Origin: Actinomycetota bacterium
GTDB lineage: Bacteria > Actinomycetota > Humimicrobiia > Hakubellales > JAMDDV01
Length of the DNA stretch: 13,686 nt
Assembly (NCBI GenBank): GCA_023488455.1
Contig: JAMDDV010000024.1
Span: 1-13,686 of the forward strand
Direction: 5' to 3'
Every line of letters starts with the position of its first letter. Within the stretch, counting starts at the first letter, position 1. Positions 7,104 to 12,625 of the stretch are shown here, in pieces. The notes under the pieces are model-generated. The model worked only from the letters and a program-made list of their open reading frames with translations. It searched no databases and had not been told where the DNA came from. The position numbers and the translations under genes are program-made.

Positions 7104-8480
7104 TTAAATCGAGGTTCTCTCCAGTTTTTTCGTCTCCACAGGTTTATAATGCTCCGGATCGACGGCAGCATACTCTTCATTCCATACCTTATCAGCTATC
7201 TCATGGTACCTCTCACCGTAATCATCAAGCCAGTTGGCAAGATCAGTAGCAATCGTGTCAGCGCCCTCATGGGAAGGCCTGGCACCAACAGCTTCAACTA
7301 TCTCCCTCAATACATGCGGCTGATCGATAATCGAACAAGGGGTAAGCAGGTTATCGCTATATGGAATCCTCTTTTTGAACTCAGAAAAGAACTGTGATCT
7401 GATTATATCGTGCATGCTCTTTTCCTTGACGTTATCGATCGCATAATGGAAGAAAACGCACGGTTCAACATTTCCATCACCATTGATATGCAGATAGCAG
7501 CGCCCACCAGCAAGACATCCACCCACCATTGGACCGTCATTCCAGAAATCCGCGATTATTATGGGTTTCGCCTTTCTGACTCTAAGCATTTTTTGCCTTC
7601 TATATTCCCTCTGCTCAGGAGTGGGCATTATGTTAACATCTGGCTTTCTACCGATCGGTATGTAGTTAAAATACCAGCCAAGGAAACAACCTTTGTTAAT
7701 ATAAAAATCGATGAACTCGTCGCTGACTATAAATTCGTTATTATCTCTTGTTGCAGTTGCGGAAAATCCAAAAATAACTCCTGCCTCGCGCAGGTTATTC
7801 ATCGCGCTGGTAACTTTCTGGAAATGTCCCCTGCCCCGTCTCTCATCAGTATCCTCCTCAAAGCCCTCAACGCTTATGCATGGGACCACATTGCCAAGTT
7901 TGCCAAGCTTTTCAGCGTTCTCCTTATTCAAGTAAGCACCATTTGTATAAACCATGAAGTAGAGGTCATCATTCTGCTCAAACATCTCAAAAATGTGATC
8001 CCAGTAGAACGGTTCCCCTCCAGTTATAACATAGAAATAGATACCCATCTCCCGGCCTTCTTTCAAGACCCGGTTCACAACTTCAAGCGACAGGGCATCC
8101 TTCTTTGTATATTCACCCGCGTAGCAGCCATAGCATCCTAAATTACAGGCCATGCTCGGGCTAATTACAAATAGGGTAGGGGGGTGGACACCTGTTCTTT
8201 TGGCATATTCTTTTCTAACTTTCGCACCCTTGACCAGGGCGTTATACATGAAATTCTCAACAAATTTGTTCCTTCCAGCCGGCGAAAACCTGGGCAGCAG
8301 ATGTTTAAACTGTAAAAGGGTCTTCTCGATAAATATTTTGCCCTCTGGATGAATAACTTTGGTTGATTTTGATCTCACAAAATCTAAAAACTTTTCGTCG
8401 CTCACGCTGTCGACAATTTTCAATAAACCCTTAAGGGCCACTTTCGTGGCTGTCTCCTTAACAGAACTAGCATTTGCCAT
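7104..8480 (-). CDS. Radical SAM protein with SPASM/twitch-like C-terminus
   Basis: This 458-residue protein has a helical N-terminal segment (1-100), then the radical SAM core with the cluster motif C112-x3-C116-x2-C119 (MACNLGCYGCYAGEY) and the SAM-contacting GGEP at 154-157. Further core motifs are VYTNGAYL and PCISVEGFEEDTDERRG. A C-terminal cysteine set, C322, C328, C341 (NGDGNVEPC) and C382, resembles a SPASM or twitch auxiliary [4Fe-4S] domain, typical of enzymes that modify peptides or other large substrates. The substrate is unknown and no short precursor peptide was found nearby. The ATG follows AAGGAG at a rather long distance (about 12 bases). It has an extended -10 promoter and a leader of about 170 bases. 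A role linked to the downstream oxidoreductase is possible but unproven. Confidence 0.88.
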   Translation of the reverse strand: MANASSVKETATKVALKGLLKIVDSVSDEKFLDFVRSKSTKVIHPEGKIFIEKTLLQFKHLLPRFSPAGRNKFVENFMYNALVKGAKVRKEYAKRTGVHPPTLFVISPSMACNLGCYGCYAGEYTKKDALSLEVVNRVLKEGREMGIYFYVITGGEPFYWDHIFEMFEQNDDLYFMVYTNGAYLNKENAEKLGKLGNVVPCISVEGFEEDTDERRGRGHFQKVTSAMNNLREAGVIFGFSATATRDNNEFIVSDEFIDFYINKGCFLGWYFNYIPIGRKPDVNIMPTPEQREYRRQKMLRVRKAKPIIIADFWNDGPMVGGCLAGGRCYLHINGDGNVEPCVFFHYAIDNVKEKSMHDIIRSQFFSEFKKRIPYSDNLLTPCSIIDQPHVLREIVEAVGARPSHEGADTIATDLANWLDDYGERYHEIADKVWNEEYAAVDPEHYKPVETKKLERTSI

Positions 8481-8527
8481 TCTAAGATCCCACTCCTTCC
8501 ATAATTAAATATTTTCCAGGAAATTGA

Positions 8528-8582
8528 CGGTCGGACCTCCGAATATGCTCTTTAATATAAGTCCAGGAAATGGTGCCGACCG
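8528..8582 (-). promoter_or_regulatory. Potential structured leader of the radical SAM gene
   Basis: CGGTCGG (8528-8534 on the plus strand) and CCGACCG (8576-8582) are perfect 7-bp inverted arms, 41 bp apart. A smaller inner pairing, GGAC with GTCC, and A/T complementarity could extend the stem. In the minus-strand transcript this would fold about 48 bases before the start codon. A 10-bp direct repeat, TCCAGGAAAT, occurs at 8515-8524 and 8562-8571, flanking one arm. It does not match any riboswitch I recognise, and could instead be a protein binding site. Confidence 0.4.
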
Positions 8583-8658
8583 AGATATAAATTGATCTTA
8601 ATTCATAGACATCACTTCACTTGTAATATGATGTTTTCATTTTTTCTCGAGTCTCCAT

Positions 8659-8667
8659 AATATACCA
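8659..8667 (-). promoter_or_regulatory. Extended -10 promoter of the radical SAM gene
   Basis: The minus strand shows TGGTATATT (8667-8659), a TGn extended -10 with no good -35 at 17 bp. Transcription would begin near 8652, giving a leader of about 170 bases. The lack of a -35 fits an activated promoter. Confidence 0.55.
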
Positions 8668-8687
8668 CATTTCAGAAAATTTTGCTT

Positions 8688-8754
8688 GTTATTTATGTTA
8701 TATGTTGAGCATGATTGACCATAACATCTTAATACCACATCTATAACAAATAAC
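8688..8754. repeat. GTTAT/ATAAC box array between divergent promoters
   Basis: The 331-bp gap between the radical SAM and CapA genes holds no gene. In it GTTAT occurs at 8688-8692 and 8697-8701, and ATAAC at 8721-8725, 8743-8747 and 8750-8754. ATGTTAT (8695-8701) and ATAACAT (8721-8727) are perfect inverted arms. The outer blocks 8688-8702 and 8742-8754 are also inverted copies of each other, apart from a two-base length difference. The array sits upstream of both divergent extended -10 promoters, a natural place for a shared activator. The protein is not identified. Confidence 0.5.
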
Positions 8755-8764
8755 GGCATAAGAA

Positions 8765-8786
8765 TTTAGTACTAAACTGGTAAAAT
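8765..8786 (+). promoter_or_regulatory. CapA promoter with adjacent palindrome
   Basis: TGGTAAAAT at 8778-8786 is a TGn extended -10 box without a recognisable -35. The perfect 12-bp palindrome TTTAGTACTAAA (8765-8776) ends one base before the TG and occupies the spacer. Transcription would start near 8793, giving a leader of only about 19 bases before the CapA ATG. Confidence 0.5.
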
Positions 8787-8811
8787 TTATGTTAATATCT
8801 CGGCCAAATCA

Positions 8812-10380
8812 ATGAAAAGCAAGAATATTTCGAAAGTTCTATATTTAATATTAATATCATTTCTATATCTATTGACATTTTCTGCTTGCAGGAAGCTTGC
8901 GACTATTGAGGTAGTAGAAGAGCCTGCCCATACCGAGAGCACTCGGGCGAACCAGGAGTCCGGTGCCCTCGAAACCGAACCAACAACCACAGAAGAGCCC
9001 AGGCCGGACTTCAACCTGGTGATGGTGCCTGTCGTCCCCTTCTATACTTACAATGACGAGATCATCTTTGATGACATAAAGAAATACTGGAATGGCGACA
9101 CCCAAAGCCTGAACTATCTATCCAACACAAATGAGATACCAGAGCTACTATTAAATGAAAAAAACTTTGAAATCCTGAAAAAGGTCCTGGGAGAACCTGC
9201 TTCTGTGGTTCCAATAAAACTGCTGGAAGGTGAAGAGCTTCAAAAATACTCGGAAACAAACCCCAATATCTGGTCAATCATTCCATTTGAAGACTTGAAT
9301 GTTAGATGGAAGGTCTTAAACTTCCCAGAGATCTCCATTTTTGATAAAAAGCTTGATATATCTAAATACCCATTGACAATAACTCTGAGTTTTGAAGAAG
9401 CCAAAGAAATATATCCAGAAATTACACCAGAAATGGATAAAAGTAAGCTAACAAACAGGGAAATCGACTATCTAACCTCCCTGAATATGACCGGTGTCAC
9501 AGCTATGGCTGTTGGAAGACACATTGCCAACAGGATGGATGAAAAGGGTGTGCTCTATCCAGCAGAAAAAATAGTCGACACGCTAAAAGATGCGGACATC
9601 ACTCACATAAGTAACGAGATACCCTTTGTTGAAGGATGCCAGGGAGAAAAGAAGGCCAGCCTGATCTTTTGCAGCAGACCTGAGTACATGGAACTGCTTA
9701 AATATGTCGGCACTGACGTAGTCGAACTGACCGGAAATCACATGAACGATTACGGTCACGAGGCCCTGTTAAAAAGCCTCGCAATGTACGAGAAAGAAGG
9801 ATTGCCATACTTTGGCGGAGGAAAGAATCTGGAAGACTCCTACAAGCCGGCGATAATTGAATCCAATGGAAACAGGATCGCATTTCTGGGCTTCAACTAC
9901 TGGGGCCCTGCATCTGACTGGGCAACCAAGGATACGCCTGGTTCCACGCCGCCAAACTTCGAGGATCTTGAGGCAATAATAAGAGATTTAAAGAGCCAGG
10001 GCTACATTGTCATATTTACATTTCAATACGTGGAGACTTACAGCTACAAGCCAACCCAGCAGCAGATCATCGACTTCAGAAGAATGGCGAACGCCGGCGC
10101 GGATATTGTCAGCGGCAGCCAGTCACATCAGCCGGTAGGTGTGGAGATTACCGACAGCAGCTTCATAAACTACGGCCTGGGTAATTTATTTTTTAGCCAG
10201 ATCATGGATAACATTGCGGTAAGGCAGGGCATCATAGCAAAACACATTTTTTACAAAGGAAAACATATAAATACAATGCTAATCACGACAATGCTTGAGG
10301 ATTATTGCCAGCCGCGTCTGACCACCTCTGAGGAGAGGCTTCAGCTGCTCAAATCCGTTTTTGAGAATAGCGTCAGATAA
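8812..10380 (+). CDS. CapA-family (PGA_cap) lipoprotein-like protein
   Basis: This 522-residue protein starts with a basic, hydrophobic signal (KVLYLILISFLYLLTFSAC) and Cys26 as a possible lipid-anchor site; Phe at -3 is unusual for a lipobox. A low-complexity Thr/Glu-rich linker (about 31-65) leads to an N-terminal domain I do not recognise. The PGA_cap metallophosphatase-like domain follows, from about residue 225: TAMAVGRHI (230-238), SNEIPF (267-272), GNHMNDYG (308-315), FQYVETY (404-410) where many relatives have a His, and SGSQSHQPVG (434-443), then GLGNLFF. CapA proteins are linked to poly-gamma-glutamate or other surface polymers; no capB/capC gene is present, so the substrate is open. 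No Shine-Dalgarno sequence precedes the ATG, and no upstream in-frame start exists before a stop at 8773. It converges with the BlaI-like gene 12 bp away. Confidence 0.85.
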   Translation: MKSKNISKVLYLILISFLYLLTFSACRKLATIEVVEEPAHTESTRANQESGALETEPTTTEEPRPDFNLVMVPVVPFYTYNDEIIFDDIKKYWNGDTQSLNYLSNTNEIPELLLNEKNFEILKKVLGEPASVVPIKLLEGEELQKYSETNPNIWSIIPFEDLNVRWKVLNFPEISIFDKKLDISKYPLTITLSFEEAKEIYPEITPEMDKSKLTNREIDYLTSLNMTGVTAMAVGRHIANRMDEKGVLYPAEKIVDTLKDADITHISNEIPFVEGCQGEKKASLIFCSRPEYMELLKYVGTDVVELTGNHMNDYGHEALLKSLAMYEKEGLPYFGGGKNLEDSYKPAIIESNGNRIAFLGFNYWGPASDWATKDTPGSTPPNFEDLEAIIRDLKSQGYIVIFTFQYVETYSYKPTQQQIIDFRRMANAGADIVSGSQSHQPVGVEITDSSFINYGLGNLFFSQIMDNIAVRQGIIAKHIFYKGKHINTMLITTMLEDYCQPRLTTSEERLQLLKSVFENSVR

Positions 10381-10392
10381 TTGGTCAGCTAG

Positions 10393-10770
10393 TTAATCTA
10401 TTTCCGATATAAGCTTTTTTATTTCCTCGGGGTCGAAATCCTTCTGTTCCCTAATTATATATGAAAGAAGTTCTTTCATATTGCCTGCAAAAAAATTCTC
10501 GACGAGTGAGTTCAATCGTTGTTTCAATAGCTCTTTTTCGTTCAACACAGGCTGGTAGTGATAAATCTTCTCAATATTTCTTTTGGAAATGACCTTCTTA
10601 TTCACCAGTCTCTGAAGAACAGTTGCAACAGTGCTGTATTTGATAGTCCTATGTTTGGGTTGGCTTTTTACCAGATCAAATGCTTCTTTTAGTTTAATAG
10701 GTTTTCCAATGGACCAAAGAACAGATAGTACGTCGAACTCCAATTCCCCAAGGCTAACGCGCTTTTTCAT
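10393..10770 (-). CDS. BlaI/MecI/CopY-family repressor
   Basis: This protein of about 125 residues has the winged-helix fold of penicillinase repressors: LGELEFDVLSVLWSIGKPIK, then STVATVLQRLVNKKVISKRN and the wing, followed by a dimerisation helix (VENFFAGNMKELLSYIIREQ, about 88-107) and a short acidic end. BlaI-type repressors bind palindromic operators as dimers and are usually relieved by a membrane protease of the BlaR1/M56 type; none is in this window. I place the start at 10770, where ATG follows AAAGGAAAAT. An in-frame ATG at 10788, six codons earlier, has no ribosome binding site. Its promoter has a tandem repeat over the -35. Downstream it converges with the CapA gene, upstream it is separated from glnA by a terminator. 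The signal and targets are unknown. Confidence 0.88.
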   Translation of the reverse strand: MKKRVSLGELEFDVLSVLWSIGKPIKLKEAFDLVKSQPKHRTIKYSTVATVLQRLVNKKVISKRNIEKIYHYQPVLNEKELLKQRLNSLVENFFAGNMKELLSYIIREQKDFDPEEIKKLISEID

Positions 10771-10814
10771 ATTTTCCTTTCCATCCATACGACATAAATT
10801 AAATTTGTAGAAAA

Positions 10815-10843
10815 ATAATATAAAAAAGTAAAAATTGTGTCAA
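10815..10843 (-). promoter_or_regulatory. Promoter of the BlaI-like gene
   Basis: On the minus strand TTGACA (10843-10838), a 17-bp spacer and TATTAT (10820-10815) make a near-consensus promoter, about 45 bp upstream of the preferred start codon. The -35 hexamer is part of one copy of the tandem repeat at 10835-10866. Confidence 0.8.
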
Positions 10844-10866
10844 TTGTAAATTGCGTCAATTGTAAA
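10835..10866. repeat. Two-copy 16-bp tandem repeat, probable operator
   Basis: TTGTGTCAATTGTAAA (10835-10850) and TTGCGTCAATTGTAAA (10851-10866) are adjacent and differ at one base. Read on the minus strand each copy holds TACAATTGAC, eight of ten bases of the TACANNTGTA box of CopY/BlaI-type repressors. The first copy contains the -35 box of the BlaI-like gene, so bound repressor would block its own promoter. The 16-bp period places the two sites about one and a half helical turns apart. Confidence 0.7.
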
Positions 10867-10876
10867 ATTCAGATAG

Positions 10877-10904
10877 AAAAAAGACCCGGAAAGCTCCGGG
10901 TCTT
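10877..10904 (-). terminator. glnA: Terminator of glnA
   Basis: AAGACCCGGA (10881-10890) and TCCGGGTCTT (10895-10904) form a perfect 10-bp stem with a four-base loop. Read leftward it is followed by a T-run (10882-10877). It lies 26 bp after the glnA stop codon, so glnA is not normally co-transcribed with the BlaI-like gene. Confidence 0.93.
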
Positions 10905-10930
10905 GAGGGAAGAGAGCTATACAGTTAGGC

Positions 10931-12364
10931 TTATATATCAAAATAGAGATAAAACTCGTATGGATGAGGCCTCAACCGCAACGCGTCTATCTCCTTCTCT
11001 TTTTTGTATTCTATCCAGACATCGATAACATCCTTCGTGAATACTCCACCTTCAAGCAGATAGTCATGGTCCTTTTCAAGGGCGTCAATAGCCTGTTCAA
11101 GAGATCCCGGAACCGTTCTGATATTCTTTGAAGCTTCACCCTCAAGTTCATAAGTATTCACATCCAATGGTTTACCTGGATCAATTTTATTTTTTACTCC
11201 GTCAAGCCCAGCCATTAGCATTGCAGGGAATGCAAGATACGGATTTGCAGAGTTGTCCGGAGGTCTGAACTCAATTCGTTTTGTCTTAGGGTTTTCGGTG
11301 TAAACCGGAATCCTGATAGCTGCGCTCCTATTTCGCTGCGAATATGTAAGGTTAACCGGAGCTTCATACCCTGGTACGAGTCTTTTATAGGAGTTCGTCG
11401 TCGGTGCGCAGAACGCCATTAAACTATCAGCATGCTTTAACAGACCGCCAATATAGTATTTTGCCATGTCGCTTAATAGAGCGTATCCTTTGGGATCGAA
11501 GAAAATATTTTTTCCACTTTTCCAGAGGCTCTGATGTGTGTGCATACCACTTCCGTTATCGCTAAATAAAGGCTTTGGCATGAAAGTCGCTACCTTTCCA
11601 AACTTTCGAGCCATGTTCTTCACGATGTACTTATAAAGCATGCACTTGTCAGCCATCCTGACCAGCGTATCAAACTTCATGTCAATTTCACCCTGACCAG
11701 CAGTCGCAACCTCGTGATGGTGCACCTCTACATCGATACCTGCCTCGATCATTGTAAGGATTATCTCGCTCCTCATATCCTGCTGAGAATCATGTGGTGG
11801 AACAGGAAAATAACCCTCCTTATACCTTGGCTTATAACCCAGATTTGGGAACTCTTCACGACCAGAGTTCCATTCACCCTCAATGGAATCAACGAAATAA
11901 TATCCCGAGTTTTCGGTCTGATCAAACCGGATATCATCAAAAATAAAGAACTCCATCTCTGGTCCCCAGTAGCTATCATCAGCAATAGCGCTTGACCTGA
12001 GGTACTGCTCTGCTTTCTTTGCTATATAACGAGGGTCCCTTGAGTAGGGCTTCTTCGTGATGGGATCGTATATATCGCATATCATGCTTACCGTCGGAAT
12101 GCTGCATACTGGATCGACAACTGCAGTCGTCGGATCGGGTATCAATATCATATCGCTTTCCTGGATCTTCTGAAACCCTCTTATGCTTGATCCATCAAAT
12201 CCAACACCCTGGGTGAAAATACTGTCGGTCAAATCGTCCATCTCCGAAAGCTCGGATGTCGGCATTGAAAAATGCTGCCATAACCCTGGCAGATCATTGA
12301 ACTTCAGATCAACTATCTTAATCCCCTTTTCCTTGATAATTGACAAAACATCCTTTGGTGTCAT
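10931..12364 (-). CDS. glnA: Glutamine synthetase, type I
   Basis: This 477-residue protein makes glutamine from glutamate, ammonia and ATP and is expected to form a cytoplasmic dodecamer. Family signatures are clear: GFDGSSI at 55-61, the metal-ligand segment PEMEFF (E136, E138), VEVHHHEVA at 212-220, [11 protein letters not shown] at 270-280, [13 protein letters not shown] from 327, NRSAAIRIP from 345 and EFRPPD from 365. The insertion around 150-185 ([14 protein letters not shown]) and Tyr405 in DVNTYEL, at the place of the adenylylated tyrosine of the enterobacterial enzyme, suggest the class I-beta type. No adenylyltransferase gene is visible. The start ATG has a strong GGGAGGAG site. 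Upstream lies a promoter and a 170-base leader with two attenuator-like units, implying control by transcription termination; a strong terminator follows the gene. Confidence 0.97.
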   Translation of the reverse strand: MTPKDVLSIIKEKGIKIVDLKFNDLPGLWQHFSMPTSELSEMDDLTDSIFTQGVGFDGSSIRGFQKIQESDMILIPDPTTAVVDPVCSIPTVSMICDIYDPITKKPYSRDPRYIAKKAEQYLRSSAIADDSYWGPEMEFFIFDDIRFDQTENSGYYFVDSIEGEWNSGREEFPNLGYKPRYKEGYFPVPPHDSQQDMRSEIILTMIEAGIDVEVHHHEVATAGQGEIDMKFDTLVRMADKCMLYKYIVKNMARKFGKVATFMPKPLFSDNGSGMHTHQSLWKSGKNIFFDPKGYALLSDMAKYYIGGLLKHADSLMAFCAPTTNSYKRLVPGYEAPVNLTYSQRNRSAAIRIPVYTENPKTKRIEFRPPDNSANPYLAFPAMLMAGLDGVKNKIDPGKPLDVNTYELEGEASKNIRTVPGSLEQAIDALEKDHDYLLEGGVFTKDVIDVWIEYKKEKEIDALRLRPHPYEFYLYFDI

Positions 12365-12411
12365 GTTTCTCCTCCCTGTTTTACTTTTACTTCATTTTTG
12401 CCGCGTTGGCA

Positions 12412-12428
12412 TTTAGGGATTCCCTAAA
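12412..12428. repeat. 17-bp palindrome before glnA
   Basis: TTTAGGGATTCCCTAAA has perfect 8-bp arms around a single central base. It overlaps the T-tract of the second leader terminator and lies about 48 bp before the glnA start codon. It may be a protein operator or a third leader hairpin; TTTAGGG also occurs on the minus strand at 12485-12479, so alternative pairings exist. Confidence 0.6.
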
Positions 12429-12469
12429 AAACAAAAACCCTTCCGCCAGAATGCGACCTGGCAGAAGGG
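12426..12469 (-). terminator. Second terminator in the glnA leader
   Basis: Read leftward, CCCTTCTGCCAG (12469-12458) pairs over 12 bp, with one T/G wobble, with CTGGCGGAAGGG (12449-12438) around an eight-base loop, followed by TTTTTGTTTTTT (12437-12426). It lies inside the transcribed leader of glnA, not at the end of a gene relative to the promoter at 12541-12569, so it would act as an attenuator. Confidence 0.85.
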
Positions 12470-12482
12470 CATCAATGCCCCT
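12465..12482 (-). promoter_or_regulatory. Hexaloop hairpin overlapping the second leader terminator
   Basis: On the minus strand AGGGGC and GCCCTT form a six-pair stem (one G/T) with the loop ATTGAT. Its 3' arm shares five bases (12469-12465) with the 5' arm of the second terminator, so the two structures exclude each other. A six-base loop with A at position 1 and G at position 4 matches the hairpin style recognised by ANTAR antiterminators; this is inference. Confidence 0.5.
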
Positions 12483-12486
12483 AAAT

Positions 12487-12516
12487 AAAAAAGCCTCCTA
12501 GCACCTTTGCTAGAAG
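12487..12516 (-). terminator. First terminator in the glnA leader
   Basis: Read leftward, CTTCTAGCA (12516-12508) pairs over 9 bp, with one T/G wobble, with TGCTAGGAG (12503-12495) around a four-base loop. After GC comes TTTTTT (12492-12487). It sits only about 20 bases after the predicted glnA transcription start. It could also catch read-through from nadE, but its place behind the promoter fits attenuation. Confidence 0.8.
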
Positions 12517-12529
12517 ACATCATCGCCTT
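12514..12529 (-). promoter_or_regulatory. Hexaloop hairpin overlapping the first leader terminator
   Basis: On the minus strand AAGGC and GTCTT form a five-pair stem (one G/T) with the loop GATGAT. The 3' arm shares bases 12516-12514 with the 5' arm of the first terminator, the same arrangement as at 12465-12482. The loops of both hairpins end in TGAT. Stability is modest, so an RNA-binding protein would be needed to favour it over the terminator. Confidence 0.45.
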
Positions 12530-12540
12530 TTACGAATGGC

Positions 12541-12569
12541 AGTTTAATATTTCGATTTTAAAAAGTCAA
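12541..12569 (-). promoter_or_regulatory. glnA: glnA promoter
   Basis: On the minus strand TTGACT (12569-12564), 17 bp and TAAACT (12546-12541) form a good sigma-70-type promoter. The start would be near 12534, giving a leader of about 170 bases with two terminators before glnA. The 261-bp gap between glnA and nadE contains only this promoter and the leader elements. Confidence 0.75.
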
Positions 12570-12625
12570 CAAGATTTTACTTAAATTTTACATAACGAAT
12601 TCTAGCTATCACGTTCCAGGGTAAG

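Noticed and set aside
7410..8141. A 243-codon open frame on the plus strand inside the radical SAM gene
   Set aside because: It is antisense to a gene with clear motifs, and its translation shows no recognisable domain.
8528..8582. A T-box or other known riboswitch before the radical SAM gene
   Set aside because: No T-box sequence, specifier loop or known aptamer core was recognised; only arms and repeats can be stated.
8812..10380. A poly-gamma-glutamate capsule operon
   Set aside because: Only a CapA-like protein is present; no capB, capC or other polymer genes flank it.
10771..10788. Upstream ATG at 10788 as start of the BlaI-like protein
   Set aside because: It has no ribosome binding site, while the ATG at 10770 follows AAAGGA at suitable spacing and starts at the usual family N-terminus.
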